A stretch of DNA of 64,000 nt, taken from contig CAZSKN010000002.1 of assembly GCA_964607445.1 (NCBI GenBank), forward strand, positions 124,001-188,000, read 5' to 3'. The notes below the pieces were generated by a model. It saw only the letters and a list, made by a program, of their open reading frames with translations. It was not told the origin of the DNA and ran no database searches. The position numbers and the translations under genes were made by a program. Below are positions 17,574-25,900 of this stretch, piece after piece (positions within the stretch are counted from its first letter, which is position 1; each line of letters starts with the position of its first letter). The stretch comes from CALCKU01 sp964607445 (GTDB lineage Bacteria > Pseudomonadota > Alphaproteobacteria > Caulobacterales > Maricaulaceae).

Positions 17574-19079
17574 TTACCGCCGCATCATAGAGCCGAGTAA
17601 GCCGCGCACCAATTTGCGACCTTCTGAGCGCAAGATTTGCCGCCCGACCAATTTAGCCTCGTGCAGGACAGATTCGCTGGCTGTTTTGCGGCGGCGGCCA
17701 GAGCTGCGGCGGGTAGATGATTTGGGTTTGGCTTTTTCTTTTGCCGTTAATTTCACCGCCTCGGCCTCTTTCTGGGCTTTTGCCATTTCTGTACGTTTTT
17801 TCGTCAGAATTTCATATGCAGATTTACGGTCGACAGGGTCATCATATACACCTGATAAAGGACTGCTGGCTATAACATCAGAGCGTTCACCCTGTGTTGA
17901 CGGACCCAGACGCGAGACCGGTGGGCGTATTAAGGTTTGTCCGACAATTTGCGGGCGTCCTTTGGCATCCAGCACAGAGACAAGGGCTTCACCGACACCG
18001 AGTTCGGATATGACGTCTTCGGTTTTGAATTTGGGATTAGGTCGGAATGCATCTGCGCTGGACCGGATAGCTTTTTGTTCTTTGGGTGTATAGCCACGCA
18101 GCGCATGTTGAATACGATTGCCGACTTGGCCTAAAACATCATCGGGAATATCCCCCGGATTTTGTGTCACAAACCAAAGCGAGACACCTTTGGACCGGAT
18201 AAGCCGGGCGACTTGTGTTATTTTTTCAACAAGGGCTTTCGGGGCTTCGTCAAACAATAAATGGGCTTCGTCAAAAAAGAATGCCATCACGGGTTTTTCA
18301 GGATCACCGACTTCAGGTAATTCTTCAAACAACTCGCTCATTAACCAGAGCAAAAAGGTTGAATAGAGACGGGGTGTATTAATCAGATCATCAGCCGCTA
18401 AAATATTTACAAATCCGCGCCCGTCACTATCGGTTTTCATCAGATCCGAGAGTTTCAAGGCCGGTTCGCCGAAAAATTCGTCTGCGCCCTCGCGTTCAAG
18501 CACAAGCAGATTACGGATAATGGCCCCGACAGACTGGCTGGTAATATTACCATATTCCAGAGATAATTCCTTACGTTGTTCACCCACAAAATTAAGCGTA
18601 GATTTTAAATCTTTGAGATCAACCAGTGGCCAATCATTATCTTCGGCCACGTCAAAGGCAATATTCATTATCCCTTCTTGGGCATCGGTCAGACCCATAA
18701 GACGCGATAGAAGCATGGGGCCCATTTCTGCAATCGTCGTCCGGATAGGGTGGCCCTTTTTACCGTGAAGATCCCAGAAAATAGTCGGCAGTGCGGAATA
18801 GTCATAATCTGACAATCCAATTTTTTCAGCGCGGCTGACGAGTTTATCATGTAATTTATGGCTTTTAGATCCAGATTGCGCAATGCCGGACAAATCCCCT
18901 TTCACATCTGCTGCAAAGACGGGAACACCGGCTTTGGCAAACCCTTCAGAGAGTATTTGCAGGGTTACGGTTTTACCCGTACCCGTGGCGCCGGCAACAA
19001 GCCCGTGGCGATTGGCGCGATTGAGCAAAAGCTCCTGAGTTTTATTGTCCGTATCCTTGCCAATAAATAATGTGTTCAT
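17574..19079 (-). CDS. HerA-like / DUF853 family ATPase (YjgR-like)
   Basis: A 501-residue P-loop ATPase. Walker A LVAGATGTGKTVTLQ (near residue 30), VFAADVKGDLSGIA, the Walker B VMAFFFDEAHLLFD and an arginine-finger region GVSLWFVTQNPGDIPDDVLGQ (given in part) identify the DUF853/YjgR type of HerA-like protein. The C-terminal ~90 residues are Lys/Ala/Arg-rich and probably disordered or nucleic-acid binding. The start at 19079 has AGGAGA 5-6 bases upstream; an ATG at 19160 would add 27 residues without family similarity. The cellular role of this family is not settled. Confidence 0.9.
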   Translation of the reverse strand: MNTLFIGKDTDNKTQELLLNRANRHGLVAGATGTGKTVTLQILSEGFAKAGVPVFAADVKGDLSGIAQSGSKSHKLHDKLVSRAEKIGLSDYDYSALPTIFWDLHGKKGHPIRTTIAEMGPMLLSRLMGLTDAQEGIMNIAFDVAEDNDWPLVDLKDLKSTLNFVGEQRKELSLEYGNITSQSVGAIIRNLLVLEREGADEFFGEPALKLSDLMKTDSDGRGFVNILAADDLINTPRLYSTFLLWLMSELFEELPEVGDPEKPVMAFFFDEAHLLFDEAPKALVEKITQVARLIRSKGVSLWFVTQNPGDIPDDVLGQVGNRIQHALRGYTPKEQKAIRSSADAFRPNPKFKTEDVISELGVGEALVSVLDAKGRPQIVGQTLIRPPVSRLGPSTQGERSDVIASSPLSGVYDDPVDRKSAYEILTKKRTEMAKAQKEAEAVKLTAKEKAKPKSSTRRSSGRRRKTASESVLHEAKLVGRQILRSEGRKLVRGLLGSMMRR

Positions 19080-19316
19080 TTTTCTCTCCTGCCACGCGTG
19101 GGGCTGCTGAAATTTCGGCTCTTGTAAATGAGTGATATAAGCCCAGCGGCTTATTTGCAATCATCTGACTGTTATCTTTACAGTTGTGTATCTTACAGTC
19201 GTGGGCGCGGTAAATCCGCAACGTCTTCGCAAAGCTGGTTCGGAATTGACCTTTGAGGGTAAATACGTAAAAGATGCCAATTATAATAAACTTAAAGCCT
19301 GCTAGGAGTAAGTGAT

Positions 19317-20396
19317 TTGGACAGTACAATGCGCGCCAGCCTTTTGTTTTTGGCTTTTGTTGCCCTTACCTGGTCTTTGCATCAGACGGCAGAAATCGTG
19401 GCGCCTTTTGCGCTCGCTATCTTCATCTGGCTGATTATTGATGCCTTTGCGCGTTGGCTTGACGGGTTAAGCCCGAAATTACCGTATTGGTTGGCCTTGA
19501 TTTTCGCGGTTTTATCCGTTGTCGCCGCTTTGATCGGAATTGTGATTATTATTGCAGATACGGCGTCCGATGTGTCGCGCCAAGCCCCGCGCTATCAAGC
19601 GCGACTGGGCGAAATATTTGCATGGATTGGAGATCTTACCGGACAAAAGGATGTATCTTTTGCGACGTTGAATGCCCGATTTGGTATTTCGGAAAAGATA
19701 CAGTCCGGATTGACAGGGTTTGCCAGTTCTATTCAGGGCGTGATATCCGACTTCTCTCTTATCGCGCTCTATGTGGCGTTTTTGTTTGCGGCGCAATCCA
19801 GCTTTCCTAAGAAAATGGATGATCTATTCCCTGACATTAACCGTCGCGCCCAAGCCGCCAAAGTCGGCGAGCGTATTCGACAGTCTATTGAAAAATATCT
19901 CGGCGTTCAGACGATTATCTCGATTATGCAAACCGTTGTCAGCTATATCGCTATGTATGCGCTGGGTTTAGATAATGCTTTGTTTTGGGCCTTGGTCATT
20001 TTCATTTTAAATTATATTCCGATTATTGGCGGGCTGGCCGCTGTTGTGCTTCCATGTTTATTTGCATTGGTTGAATTTGATTCCTCGGGACGGATTGCGC
20101 TTTTGGCCGGGCTCTTATTTGGCGCCCAATTCATTATTGGAAATACAATACAGCCAAAAATGATGGGTGATAGTATGAACCTATCAGCATTAGTCGTGGT
20201 GTTATCTTTAACATTGTGGAGTGCGCTTTGGGGCGGTGTCGGCGCTTTCCTCTCTGCGCCGTTAACCGTGATTATAATGATAATATTGGCGCAATTTCCG
20301 ACAACGCGCTGGATTGCCGTGCTGTTGTCTGCGGATGGACAACCGGACATAGATATTGACGACAAAGCCAAGCAAAAGGCTATGCCGTCTTTGTAG
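19317..20396 (+). CDS. AI-2E family (TqsA/YdiK-like) permease
   Basis: A 359-residue polytopic membrane protein with 7-8 helices. The central soluble/helix part (KVGERIRQSIEKYLGVQT) and the pore region FWALVIFILNYIPIIGGLAA followed by GNTIQPKMMGDSMNLSALVV are typical of the AI-2E/UPF0118 family, whose members export varied small solutes or act as Na+/H+ antiporters. The TTG at 19317 is preferred since GGAG ends 8 bases before it; ATG at 19329 would be 20 bases away. Substrate unknown. Confidence 0.9.
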   Translation: MDSTMRASLLFLAFVALTWSLHQTAEIVAPFALAIFIWLIIDAFARWLDGLSPKLPYWLALIFAVLSVVAALIGIVIIIADTASDVSRQAPRYQARLGEIFAWIGDLTGQKDVSFATLNARFGISEKIQSGLTGFASSIQGVISDFSLIALYVAFLFAAQSSFPKKMDDLFPDINRRAQAAKVGERIRQSIEKYLGVQTIISIMQTVVSYIAMYALGLDNALFWALVIFILNYIPIIGGLAAVVLPCLFALVEFDSSGRIALLAGLLFGAQFIIGNTIQPKMMGDSMNLSALVVVLSLTLWSALWGGVGAFLSAPLTVIIMIILAQFPTTRWIAVLLSADGQPDIDIDDKAKQKAMPSL

Positions 20397-20477
20397 TGTG
20401 TGATCTGCCATATGGGTCACAGTACTGTGATGATCAATTTAATGGATAAATTATATCTTGCAGTTTAAACCGTCTTT

Positions 20478-21194
20478 ATGAAAAAACTTGCCCTTATCAC
20501 CCTATTTACAGCCACGCTTTTATCCCCGACCTTATCGGCAGATATTATCGAGAGCCAGACCTCATCATTGGCTAGTCCTGATACAGTGGTCGAATTATTT
20601 ACCTCACAAGGCTGTTCGTCTTGTCCCCCCGCTAATCGCTTCGCCGCATCACTGACGGATGATCCGACAAAACTTGTTCTGACCTATGGTGTGACATATT
20701 GGGATTATCTGGGGTGGAAGGATACGTTCGGAGATCCTAAATTTACACAAAGACAGCGTCAATATGGTAAGGCTTTGGAACTGGCCAATGTGTATACTCC
20801 GCAAATTATATTAAACGGGTCCGCCCACAGTCCGCGATATAAGCTATCGGATGTCAATTCGTTTCCACTCAAGAGCACGAGACCCAAGGCAAGCCTGTCA
20901 AAAACGGATACCGACCTAATTTTTGAAATGCCGCTTAAAAGCAATCCGGAAAATTACCGCGTTGTTATTGTCAGCTATACGCCCGGTTCTCAGGATGTTG
21001 ATATCTCGCGCGGTGAAAATGGTGGCAGAACGCTTTCGCTTGCAAATGTTGTTACAGATGTCACACCGGTAAAGTCCAAAAACCTCGCGCGCGTGAATAC
21101 GAATATCGTCCCGCAAGACGGCCAATCCTATGCCGCCCTTGTTCATGATGTGAAAACAGCTCAAATTGTAACGGCGGCGGTTTATAAACCTTAA
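20478..21194 (+). CDS. DUF1223 family thioredoxin-fold periplasmic protein
   Basis: A 238-residue protein with a signal peptide (MKKLALITLFTATLLSPTLS-A) and the DUF1223 core: VVELFTSQGCSSCPPAN with Cys46-x-x-Cys49, then VTYWDYLGWKDTFG and YTPQIILNG. The CxxC sits at the N-end of a helix after a beta strand as in thioredoxins, so a redox role in the periplasm is likely. The C-terminal third is a beta-rich domain. It lies 81 bp downstream of the AI-2E permease gene and is followed by a strong terminator. Confidence 0.88.
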   Translation: MKKLALITLFTATLLSPTLSADIIESQTSSLASPDTVVELFTSQGCSSCPPANRFAASLTDDPTKLVLTYGVTYWDYLGWKDTFGDPKFTQRQRQYGKALELANVYTPQIILNGSAHSPRYKLSDVNSFPLKSTRPKASLSKTDTDLIFEMPLKSNPENYRVVIVSYTPGSQDVDISRGENGGRTLSLANVVTDVTPVKSKNLARVNTNIVPQDGQSYAALVHDVKTAQIVTAAVYKP

Positions 21195-21225
21195 TTCCTC
21201 ACCCGGTTTCGCCCCTTTCCCTATC

Positions 21226-21265
21226 AATGACCTATCGTAATTTATTACGATAGGTCATTTTGTTC
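21226..21265 (+). terminator. Strong rho-independent terminator after DUF1223 gene
   Basis: AATGACCTATCGTAA (21226-21240), loop TTTA, TTACGATAGGTCATT (21245-21259) form a perfect 15-bp stem followed by TTTTG. It lies 31 bp past the stop codon. Confidence 0.85.
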
Positions 21266-21540
21266 AGATAACATGGGGTGCAATCTGAACACGGGATTAT
21301 GGGAATAATGTTATATGATGAGGCAAAACATGGAATACGGGGATGGGAGGGTCCGCGCCTTACCCATCAAATAACATCTTCTTTATGATCGCCCCAAGCG
21401 GCAGAAACCGGGCAAGACTGTGTCAAAAGTAAGATTGAATATGAAAAATTGGTAAGTGTCATCACCGCGCGGGTCTTTAATTAAATTGGCCAATTTAATT
21501 AAAGGCTTGTTTTGAATCTTGTCGCGGTTACACTTTCACA
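21266..21540. other. Upstream region of DUF2794 gene with inverted repeats
   Basis: No gene is seen. TGTTCAGAT (from 21261) and ATCTGAACA (ending about 21291) form a 9-bp inverted repeat with a 13-base spacer just after the terminator, and a perfect 30-bp palindrome lies at 21475-21504. The rest, including a G-rich stretch near 21340, shows no clear structure. Confidence 0.5.
21475..21504. promoter_or_regulatory. Perfect 30-bp palindrome upstream of DUF2794 gene
   Basis: The arm CTTTAATTAAATTGG (21475-21489) is followed at once by its exact reverse complement (21490-21504), 36 bp before the DUF2794 ATG. With no spacer and an AT-rich core it looks more like a dimeric regulator site than a terminator, although a T-containing stretch (GCTTGTTTTG) follows. 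Confidence 0.6.
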
Positions 21541-21945
21541 ATGAGCTCTAAAATTATTTCCCTAGTTAATCCAGCATCTAGAGTGAAAGCACAAGAAACG
21601 GACACTCTCCCGCGTCGACATTTTGCCGGACAGAGTCACCCCCCATCACAAGTCGCCTTTAATCGACAAGAACTGTCCTTGATCTTATCTGTTTACGGGC
21701 ACATGGTCGCCCAAGGGGATTGGAAAGATTATGCGCTTGACTTTTTAAAAGATAAAGCCGTGTTTTCCGTATTTCGCAAAGCGTCTGAACATCCACTTTA
21801 CAGGATAGAAAAAAAACCGGCATTACGCCAAAAACAAGGCCAATTTGCCGTGGTTGCGCCTGGCGGATTAATCTTGAAACGTGGGCATGATTTGAAAACT
21901 GTCTTACGCGTGTTTGATAAAATGCGGTTTCGTGTGACAAAATAA
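21541..21945 (+). CDS. DUF2794 family protein
   Basis: A 134-residue cytosolic protein of DUF2794, a family limited mainly to alphaproteobacteria. The conserved region runs from FNRQELSLILSVYGHMVAQG (about 40-59) through DWKDYALDFLKDKAVFSVFR and ends RRxP-type IEKKPALRQKQGQFAVVAPG. Residues 1-38 are less conserved and basic. Function unknown. No ribosome-binding site is evident. A perfect 30-bp palindrome lies 36 bp upstream, and the stop codon overlaps a terminator that serves the gene on the other strand. Confidence 0.85.
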   Translation: MSSKIISLVNPASRVKAQETDTLPRRHFAGQSHPPSQVAFNRQELSLILSVYGHMVAQGDWKDYALDFLKDKAVFSVFRKASEHPLYRIEKKPALRQKQGQFAVVAPGGLILKRGHDLKTVLRVFDKMRFRVTK

Positions 21946-21963
21946 AACCCCGCCGAAGCGGGG
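21938..21963 (-). terminator. Terminator of the 107-aa membrane protein gene (minus)
   Basis: On the minus strand GGGG-side stem CCCCGC/GCGGGG (21948-21953 with 21958-21963, loop of 4) is followed by TTTTATTTTG. It lies about 30 bp past the stop at 21994 and overlaps the end of DUF2794, so it may act in both directions. Confidence 0.75.
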
Positions 21964-21993
21964 GCTCAATCAAAATGATCGTATATTCCGAGT

Positions 21994-22317
21994 TTAAGCG
22001 GTATTTGATTTGAGGAGGCGTTCGCCCAGTGTTCTTACAATAGCCATAACAGACGCGGCGCCAAAGACGGCCCCTAAGCTTGTAAGTATAGCTGCGAGAT
22101 GATTGCCAATACCGACAAACCCGCCGAGACTATTTGCGCCGCCCATCATCAAGAAAATGGCCGCAATAATAACGCCTCGCCTGTGATCATGATCCAAGAA
22201 CCAACCGCTGGCCAGTCCCAAGATAGCTAAGATAGTCGCATCATAGCCAGTATTAACAAAAGCAAAGAGAATGGCCGCCAGCGCGCTGACAAGCCATATG
22301 ATTTTAGCAAGTGACAT
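21994..22317 (-). CDS. Small polytopic membrane protein, unknown function
   Basis: A 107-residue protein with three or four hydrophobic helices (about 5-22, 26-40, 48-62, 72-95) separated by a charged loop DHDHRRG and a glycine-rich stretch GGANSLGGFVGIGNHLAAIL. GGGGAG lies about 8 bases before the ATG. It resembles small conserved bacterial membrane proteins without assigned role; I cannot name the family. It has its own terminator and lies downstream of the Bax-inhibitor-1 gene, separated from it by that gene's terminator. Confidence 0.7.
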   Translation of the reverse strand: MSLAKIIWLVSALAAILFAFVNTGYDATILAILGLASGWFLDHDHRRGVIIAAIFLMMGGANSLGGFVGIGNHLAAILTSLGAVFGAASVMAIVRTLGERLLKSNTA

Positions 22318-22440
22318 AGTTTATCTCCCCTGTGTCGTTGAGGTCTCACAGTCTAATGCTGCGTCAACCTGTAGCAATTCTAACGTATAATACATGTTTT
22401 AGCAAGGTAAAATGATGAGCAATTATGGGGCGTATAGCCA

Positions 22441-22470
22441 AAAGAAAACCCCGCCAGCACGCTGACGGGG
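22441..22470 (-). terminator. Terminator of Bax inhibitor-1 family gene
   Basis: On the minus strand CCCCGTCAGC, loop GT, GCTGGCGGGG (22470 to 22449) is followed by TTTTCTTT. The one non-Watson-Crick position is a G-U pair only when read on this strand, which supports direction. Confidence 0.85.
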
Positions 22471-22494
22471 TGATTATAAAACCTGTGTTTAAGT

Positions 22495-23217
22495 CTATTC
22501 CCGACCAAATAAACTCAGAAGGATTTGGAACATATTGACAAAGGTCAGTAAGAGTGACGCGGCGCCATATGCTGATAGCTTACCCGCCATTGCCGGGTTT
22601 GAGGCGGCTCCGTAATAAGTCCGCTTTAGCATTTGTGTTTCCCATGCCGTAATCATGGCTATCGCACCTAAGGCGATAACATTGATAAGAATATCAAGCG
22701 GGCCTGTTGGACGTAAAGCCGGGAAGAAAGCGCCTAGAAGACTAATGGCGACATAACCCAGAAATGCCGCGAAGGCATATTTGACAAATGTACTTAGATT
22801 ACGACCTGTACTATACCCAAATAGGCTAAGAGCGCCGAACATGGCCACTGTCATGAAGAAGATTTTGGCAATGATTAATCCCGGCACAAAGGCAGAAATC
22901 GCCGACATAAAGACACCGAGAAATGCGGCAAATCCAAATAGAAAGCCAAGAACGCCGCCAAGGCTCATTTTATGCAATTTGGCGCCAACGGCCCCGAATA
23001 AAACCGGAATGGCTATCACAAACCCTAACAGTAAAAACGGTGAACTGAGCAGTTTCATCGCGGATGGATTGGCTTGGATATACTGGCCGCCAAAATAGGC
23101 CACGCTGGCTGTGACGCCCATAGCCATCATCATATAGCGATATGTACCGAGCATAAAGCTCCGTAAGCCGAGGTCGGTCTCTGTTTGCATACCGACGGTG
23201 TGATTAAAATCATTCAT
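22495..23217 (-). CDS. Bax inhibitor-1/YccA family membrane protein
   Basis: A 240-residue protein with seven membrane helices and the BI-1 features: N-terminal TDLGLRSFMLGTYRYMMMAM, a central LGFLFGFAAFLG, and a C-terminal half ending in LLTFVNMFQILLSLFGRE with the conserved acidic/Asn-rich last helix region. In bacteria the family (YccA, YbhL, YetJ) includes a pH-sensitive calcium leak channel and an FtsH modulator. The start at 23217 has GGGAG 6 bases upstream; the frame extends to 23268 but without family similarity. It has a strong terminator. Confidence 0.92.
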   Translation of the reverse strand: MNDFNHTVGMQTETDLGLRSFMLGTYRYMMMAMGVTASVAYFGGQYIQANPSAMKLLSSPFLLLGFVIAIPVLFGAVGAKLHKMSLGGVLGFLFGFAAFLGVFMSAISAFVPGLIIAKIFFMTVAMFGALSLFGYSTGRNLSTFVKYAFAAFLGYVAISLLGAFFPALRPTGPLDILINVIALGAIAMITAWETQMLKRTYYGAASNPAMAGKLSAYGAASLLLTFVNMFQILLSLFGRE

Positions 23218-23352
23218 GTAAAGCTCCCTTGAAAGCGTGAATTTCGTTGCGAACGTATCTAACCCCAATATAAGAGATATTTTCGAAAATACCAGCCCTG
23301 TGGGACGACTCGCAGTAATTAGAGCCTATTTATATATAAAAGGATGAAGAAT

Positions 23353-24399
23353 ATGGAAAAAAGACGTCTTGGAGCCTCGGATTTATTTGTCACCTCTGTG
23401 TGTTTGGGCACAATGACATGGGGAGAGCAGAACACGCAAGCCGAAGCGCATGAACAATTGGATTACGCATTGGGACGCGGTATTAATTTTATCGATGCGG
23501 CTGAAATGTACCCTGTCCCGGGCAAGGCGGAAACGCAGGGACGAACAGAAGAATATATCGGGCGCTGGATTAAAGCCCGTGGAAAGCGGGATGATTTTAT
23601 TCTCGCCAGTAAGGTCATAGGGCGTTCGGGCCTGTCATGGTGCCGTGATAATGATGATATGACACGGCACACACCGGCCCAAATTGACGAGGCTGTGGAG
23701 AAATCTTTGCGCCGGTTGAAAACCGATTATATCGATCTCTATCAATTACATTGGCCAGACCGGGCTATTCCTCCATTTGGTTATCAGAGTTACCGTGATT
23801 ACGATGAGGATGATATGGTTCCACTAGAGGATATTTTAGGGGCGCTGCATCGCCATGTTGAAAAAGGAAATATTCGCCATATCGGGGTTTCAAATGAATT
23901 TCCATGGGCGGTGATGAAATTTCTTAATCTGGCCGAAAAAACAGGGGGGCCTCGCCTTGTTTCCAATCAATGCGCTTATAGTCTTGTCGCACGTCGATTC
24001 GATTATGGCAGTGCTGAAATTTCTATGCGTGAAAAGGTTGGCCTATTGGCTTATTCGCCTTTGGCTATGGGGTTGTTGACAGGTAAATATGAAAACAACC
24101 AAATGCCTAAAGGGTCTCGGCAGGCCTTGTTTCCACAGTTTTTGGGACGTTATGCGAGCCAGGATGCGCAGACAGCTATTATTGAATGTAACAAAACGGC
24201 AAGAGCACTTGGCCTTACGCCGACACAATTTGCTTTGAAATTTGTCGAAAGCCGGCCTTTTGTGACCTCTAATATCATCGGGGCGACGACAATGGCCCAA
24301 CTTAAGGAAAATATTGACGCCCATGATATTGACTGGACATCTGAAATGGAAAAGGAAGCCCATCGCCTTCATAAAACTTATAGATCACCTGTCGCGTAA
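23353..24399 (+). CDS. Aldo/keto reductase (Tas-like)
   Basis: A 348-residue NADP(H)-dependent aldo/keto reductase resembling E. coli Tas. The TIM-barrel catalytic residues are visible: Asp and Tyr in NFIDAAEMYP, Lys in ILASKVIG, His in LYQLHWPDR. The insertion RSGLSWCRDNDDMTRH and the C-terminal NIIGATTMAQLKENI are also typical. AGGA ends 8 bases before ATG 23353; an ATG at 23344 overlaps that site and is less likely. It lies 11 bp upstream of thpR and is probably cotranscribed with it. Confidence 0.92.
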   Translation: MEKRRLGASDLFVTSVCLGTMTWGEQNTQAEAHEQLDYALGRGINFIDAAEMYPVPGKAETQGRTEEYIGRWIKARGKRDDFILASKVIGRSGLSWCRDNDDMTRHTPAQIDEAVEKSLRRLKTDYIDLYQLHWPDRAIPPFGYQSYRDYDEDDMVPLEDILGALHRHVEKGNIRHIGVSNEFPWAVMKFLNLAEKTGGPRLVSNQCAYSLVARRFDYGSAEISMREKVGLLAYSPLAMGLLTGKYENNQMPKGSRQALFPQFLGRYASQDAQTAIIECNKTARALGLTPTQFALKFVESRPFVTSNIIGATTMAQLKENIDAHDIDWTSEMEKEAHRLHKTYRSPVA

Positions 24400-24410
24400 C
24401 CGGTAGATAA

Positions 24411-24953
24411 ATGCGTCTTTTTGCAGCTATAAAACCACCGGAACCTATCATAGGTAAATTAGGACGGTTGCAAAAAGCTGTGTCCGGTGCGCGCTGGTCA
24501 CCCCCGGAAAAATTGCATATTACGGTTGGGTTTTTCGGGGATGTAGACGACGATCATGCCGAGATACTCGATATGGAATTAGCCCGATATAAATGCGCGG
24601 GGTTTGATTTAAGCCTGTCCGGAGTTGGGCATTTCGGTGAAAAGACGCCGCATGCCATTTGGGCTGGTCTTGCGCCCAGCCCGCCGCTTTTGGATTTGCA
24701 TAAACATTGTCGCCGCGCCGCGCGGGCCGCAAAAATTAATATGGAGACACGTGTTTTCCGACCTCATATCACATTGGCCTATTTAAAGCCGACCGCGCCG
24801 CTTTCACGGATAATTGCGTTTGAAAAAAATGGCGCCGGGTTTCAAACACCCCCCTTTCTTGTCGATAGGTTCTATCTTCTGTCCAGCCATCGAAAAAAAA
24901 CGGGGCCCAATGCCTACCGTGAAGAGGCGTGTTATCCCTTATTGGGGCCGTAA
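24411..24953 (+). CDS. thpR: RNA 2',3'-cyclic phosphodiesterase
   Basis: A 180-residue member of the 2H phosphoesterase superfamily. The two catalytic motifs are HITV (His36-Thr38 in LHITVGFFGD) and HITL (in RPHITLAYLK, near residue 124). The enzyme hydrolyses 2',3'-cyclic phosphates to 2'-phosphates; the cellular substrate is uncertain, and the old name 2'-5' RNA ligase reflects the reverse reaction. N-terminal MRLFAAIKPP matches the family start. It follows the aldo/keto reductase gene by 11 bp. Confidence 0.92.
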   Translation: MRLFAAIKPPEPIIGKLGRLQKAVSGARWSPPEKLHITVGFFGDVDDDHAEILDMELARYKCAGFDLSLSGVGHFGEKTPHAIWAGLAPSPPLLDLHKHCRRAARAAKINMETRVFRPHITLAYLKPTAPLSRIIAFEKNGAGFQTPPFLVDRFYLLSSHRKKTGPNAYREEACYPLLGP

Positions 24954-25075
24954 AAGGGTCATATACCGTGTGGGGTTATCGCATTATCCGGCAGGCTATG
25001 GCCTAAGGCTTGCCCTTGGTAATGGCCCTGAATTTGGCGCGTATTAAAGAATAATTTAAGAGTTACGTTGCTATA

Positions 25076-25096
25076 TGATCTCGAACTCCGAGATCA
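25076..25096 (+). promoter_or_regulatory. Hairpin just before the start of a small secreted-protein ORF
   Basis: TGATCTCG (25076-25083), loop AACTC, CGAGATCA (25089-25096) form an 8-bp stem that ends two bases before the ATG at 25099 and occupies the place of a ribosome-binding site. Confidence 0.4.
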
Positions 25097-25098
25097 GC

Positions 25099-25314
25099 AT
25101 GCCATATTTAAAGAAAATTATATATATCTGCGGATTAGCTTTCGTCTTGTCGCTAACAGGGCCGATAAATGGGCCGGTGTCCGGTGCATTCTCTTTTTCG
25201 CTCTCACCCTCTGGGATTGACGTGTCAGAGATGCCGCAAACCTATAGGCGTTCGGATGATTTAAATGGGCGGACACCCGTCTCCTATAGCCTGTTACAGT
25301 CAGCTATTATCTAA
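25099..25314 (+). CDS. Hypothetical small secreted protein
   Basis: A 71-residue frame with a signal-peptide-like start (MPYLKKIIYICGLAFVLSLTG) and a short polar remainder (SPSGIDVSEMPQTYRRSDD). No family recognised. No ribosome-binding site is visible; a hairpin lies directly before the ATG, and an upstream in-frame ATG (25075) falls inside that hairpin. It lies 145 bp after thpR and is convergent with gspH. It may be a real small exported peptide or a chance frame. Confidence 0.35.
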   Translation: MPYLKKIIYICGLAFVLSLTGPINGPVSGAFSFSLSPSGIDVSEMPQTYRRSDDLNGRTPVSYSLLQSAII

Positions 25315-25384
25315 AAGCGGCTCTCAATCGGGCTTAGAGCGTTTGGGTTCTCTTTTGGGATTTCTTTTCGACCCTCATTTGGGT

Positions 25385-25900
25385 CTACCTCGGGTCTGGT
25401 AAATATCTTTGGATATCGCAGCGCGGCGGGGTGAGAGAAAATTGGGCGTGCCGTCCGTTTCCATCTGCAAGATTGACGATGCCGCCATAACATATCCCAC
25501 CTTCCGATATTTTGATATCTGCCCCCGATATCGTCCACCCTTCGGGCGCGTCGAACTGGCGGCGTGAATTTTGTGGCCAGTTCTGTAAATCTGTGGTCGT
25601 GTTAGCCCCGCTATCATCAGAACTGTCCTGTGTGATAATAATGAGTTTGCGTTTTGTCAGCATGGCTTGCGCCCGAAATTGTTTGACTTGCGCCAAGGTC
25701 GCTTCTGAGTGTCTGGCAAAGCGTGTGCCATCAACGGAATTGACGATTCGAACGCCAATGAGAGATATCATCACGGCCATGATGGCCAAGACGATGAGGA
25801 CTTCCAGTAAGCTAAACCCGCGATCTTGCGCGCTGGGTATTAGCGGGGCTGGCAAGGAGGTGAAATGACCGGATAGGCGCGGCTGTCTTTCAACCATCAA
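25385..25900 (-). CDS. gspH: Type II secretion minor pseudopilin GspH-like
   Basis: A 171-residue protein with a type IV prepilin N-terminus: Gly28 followed by FSLLEVLIVLAIMAVMISLI, with the conserved Glu at +5. The following region (TRFARHSEATLAQVKQFRAQAMLTKRK) matches the helix of GspH. The mature domain has one Cys pair. The ATG is supported by a 4-base ATGA overlap with gspG. The leader is about 28 residues, much longer than the usual 6-8, and is not strongly basic. It is last in the gspE-G-H unit. GspH caps the pseudopilus in the periplasm. Confidence 0.82.
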   Translation of the reverse strand: MMVERQPRLSGHFTSLPAPLIPSAQDRGFSLLEVLIVLAIMAVMISLIGVRIVNSVDGTRFARHSEATLAQVKQFRAQAMLTKRKLIIITQDSSDDSGANTTTDLQNWPQNSRRQFDAPEGWTISGADIKISEGGICYGGIVNLADGNGRHAQFSLTPPRCDIQRYLPDPR

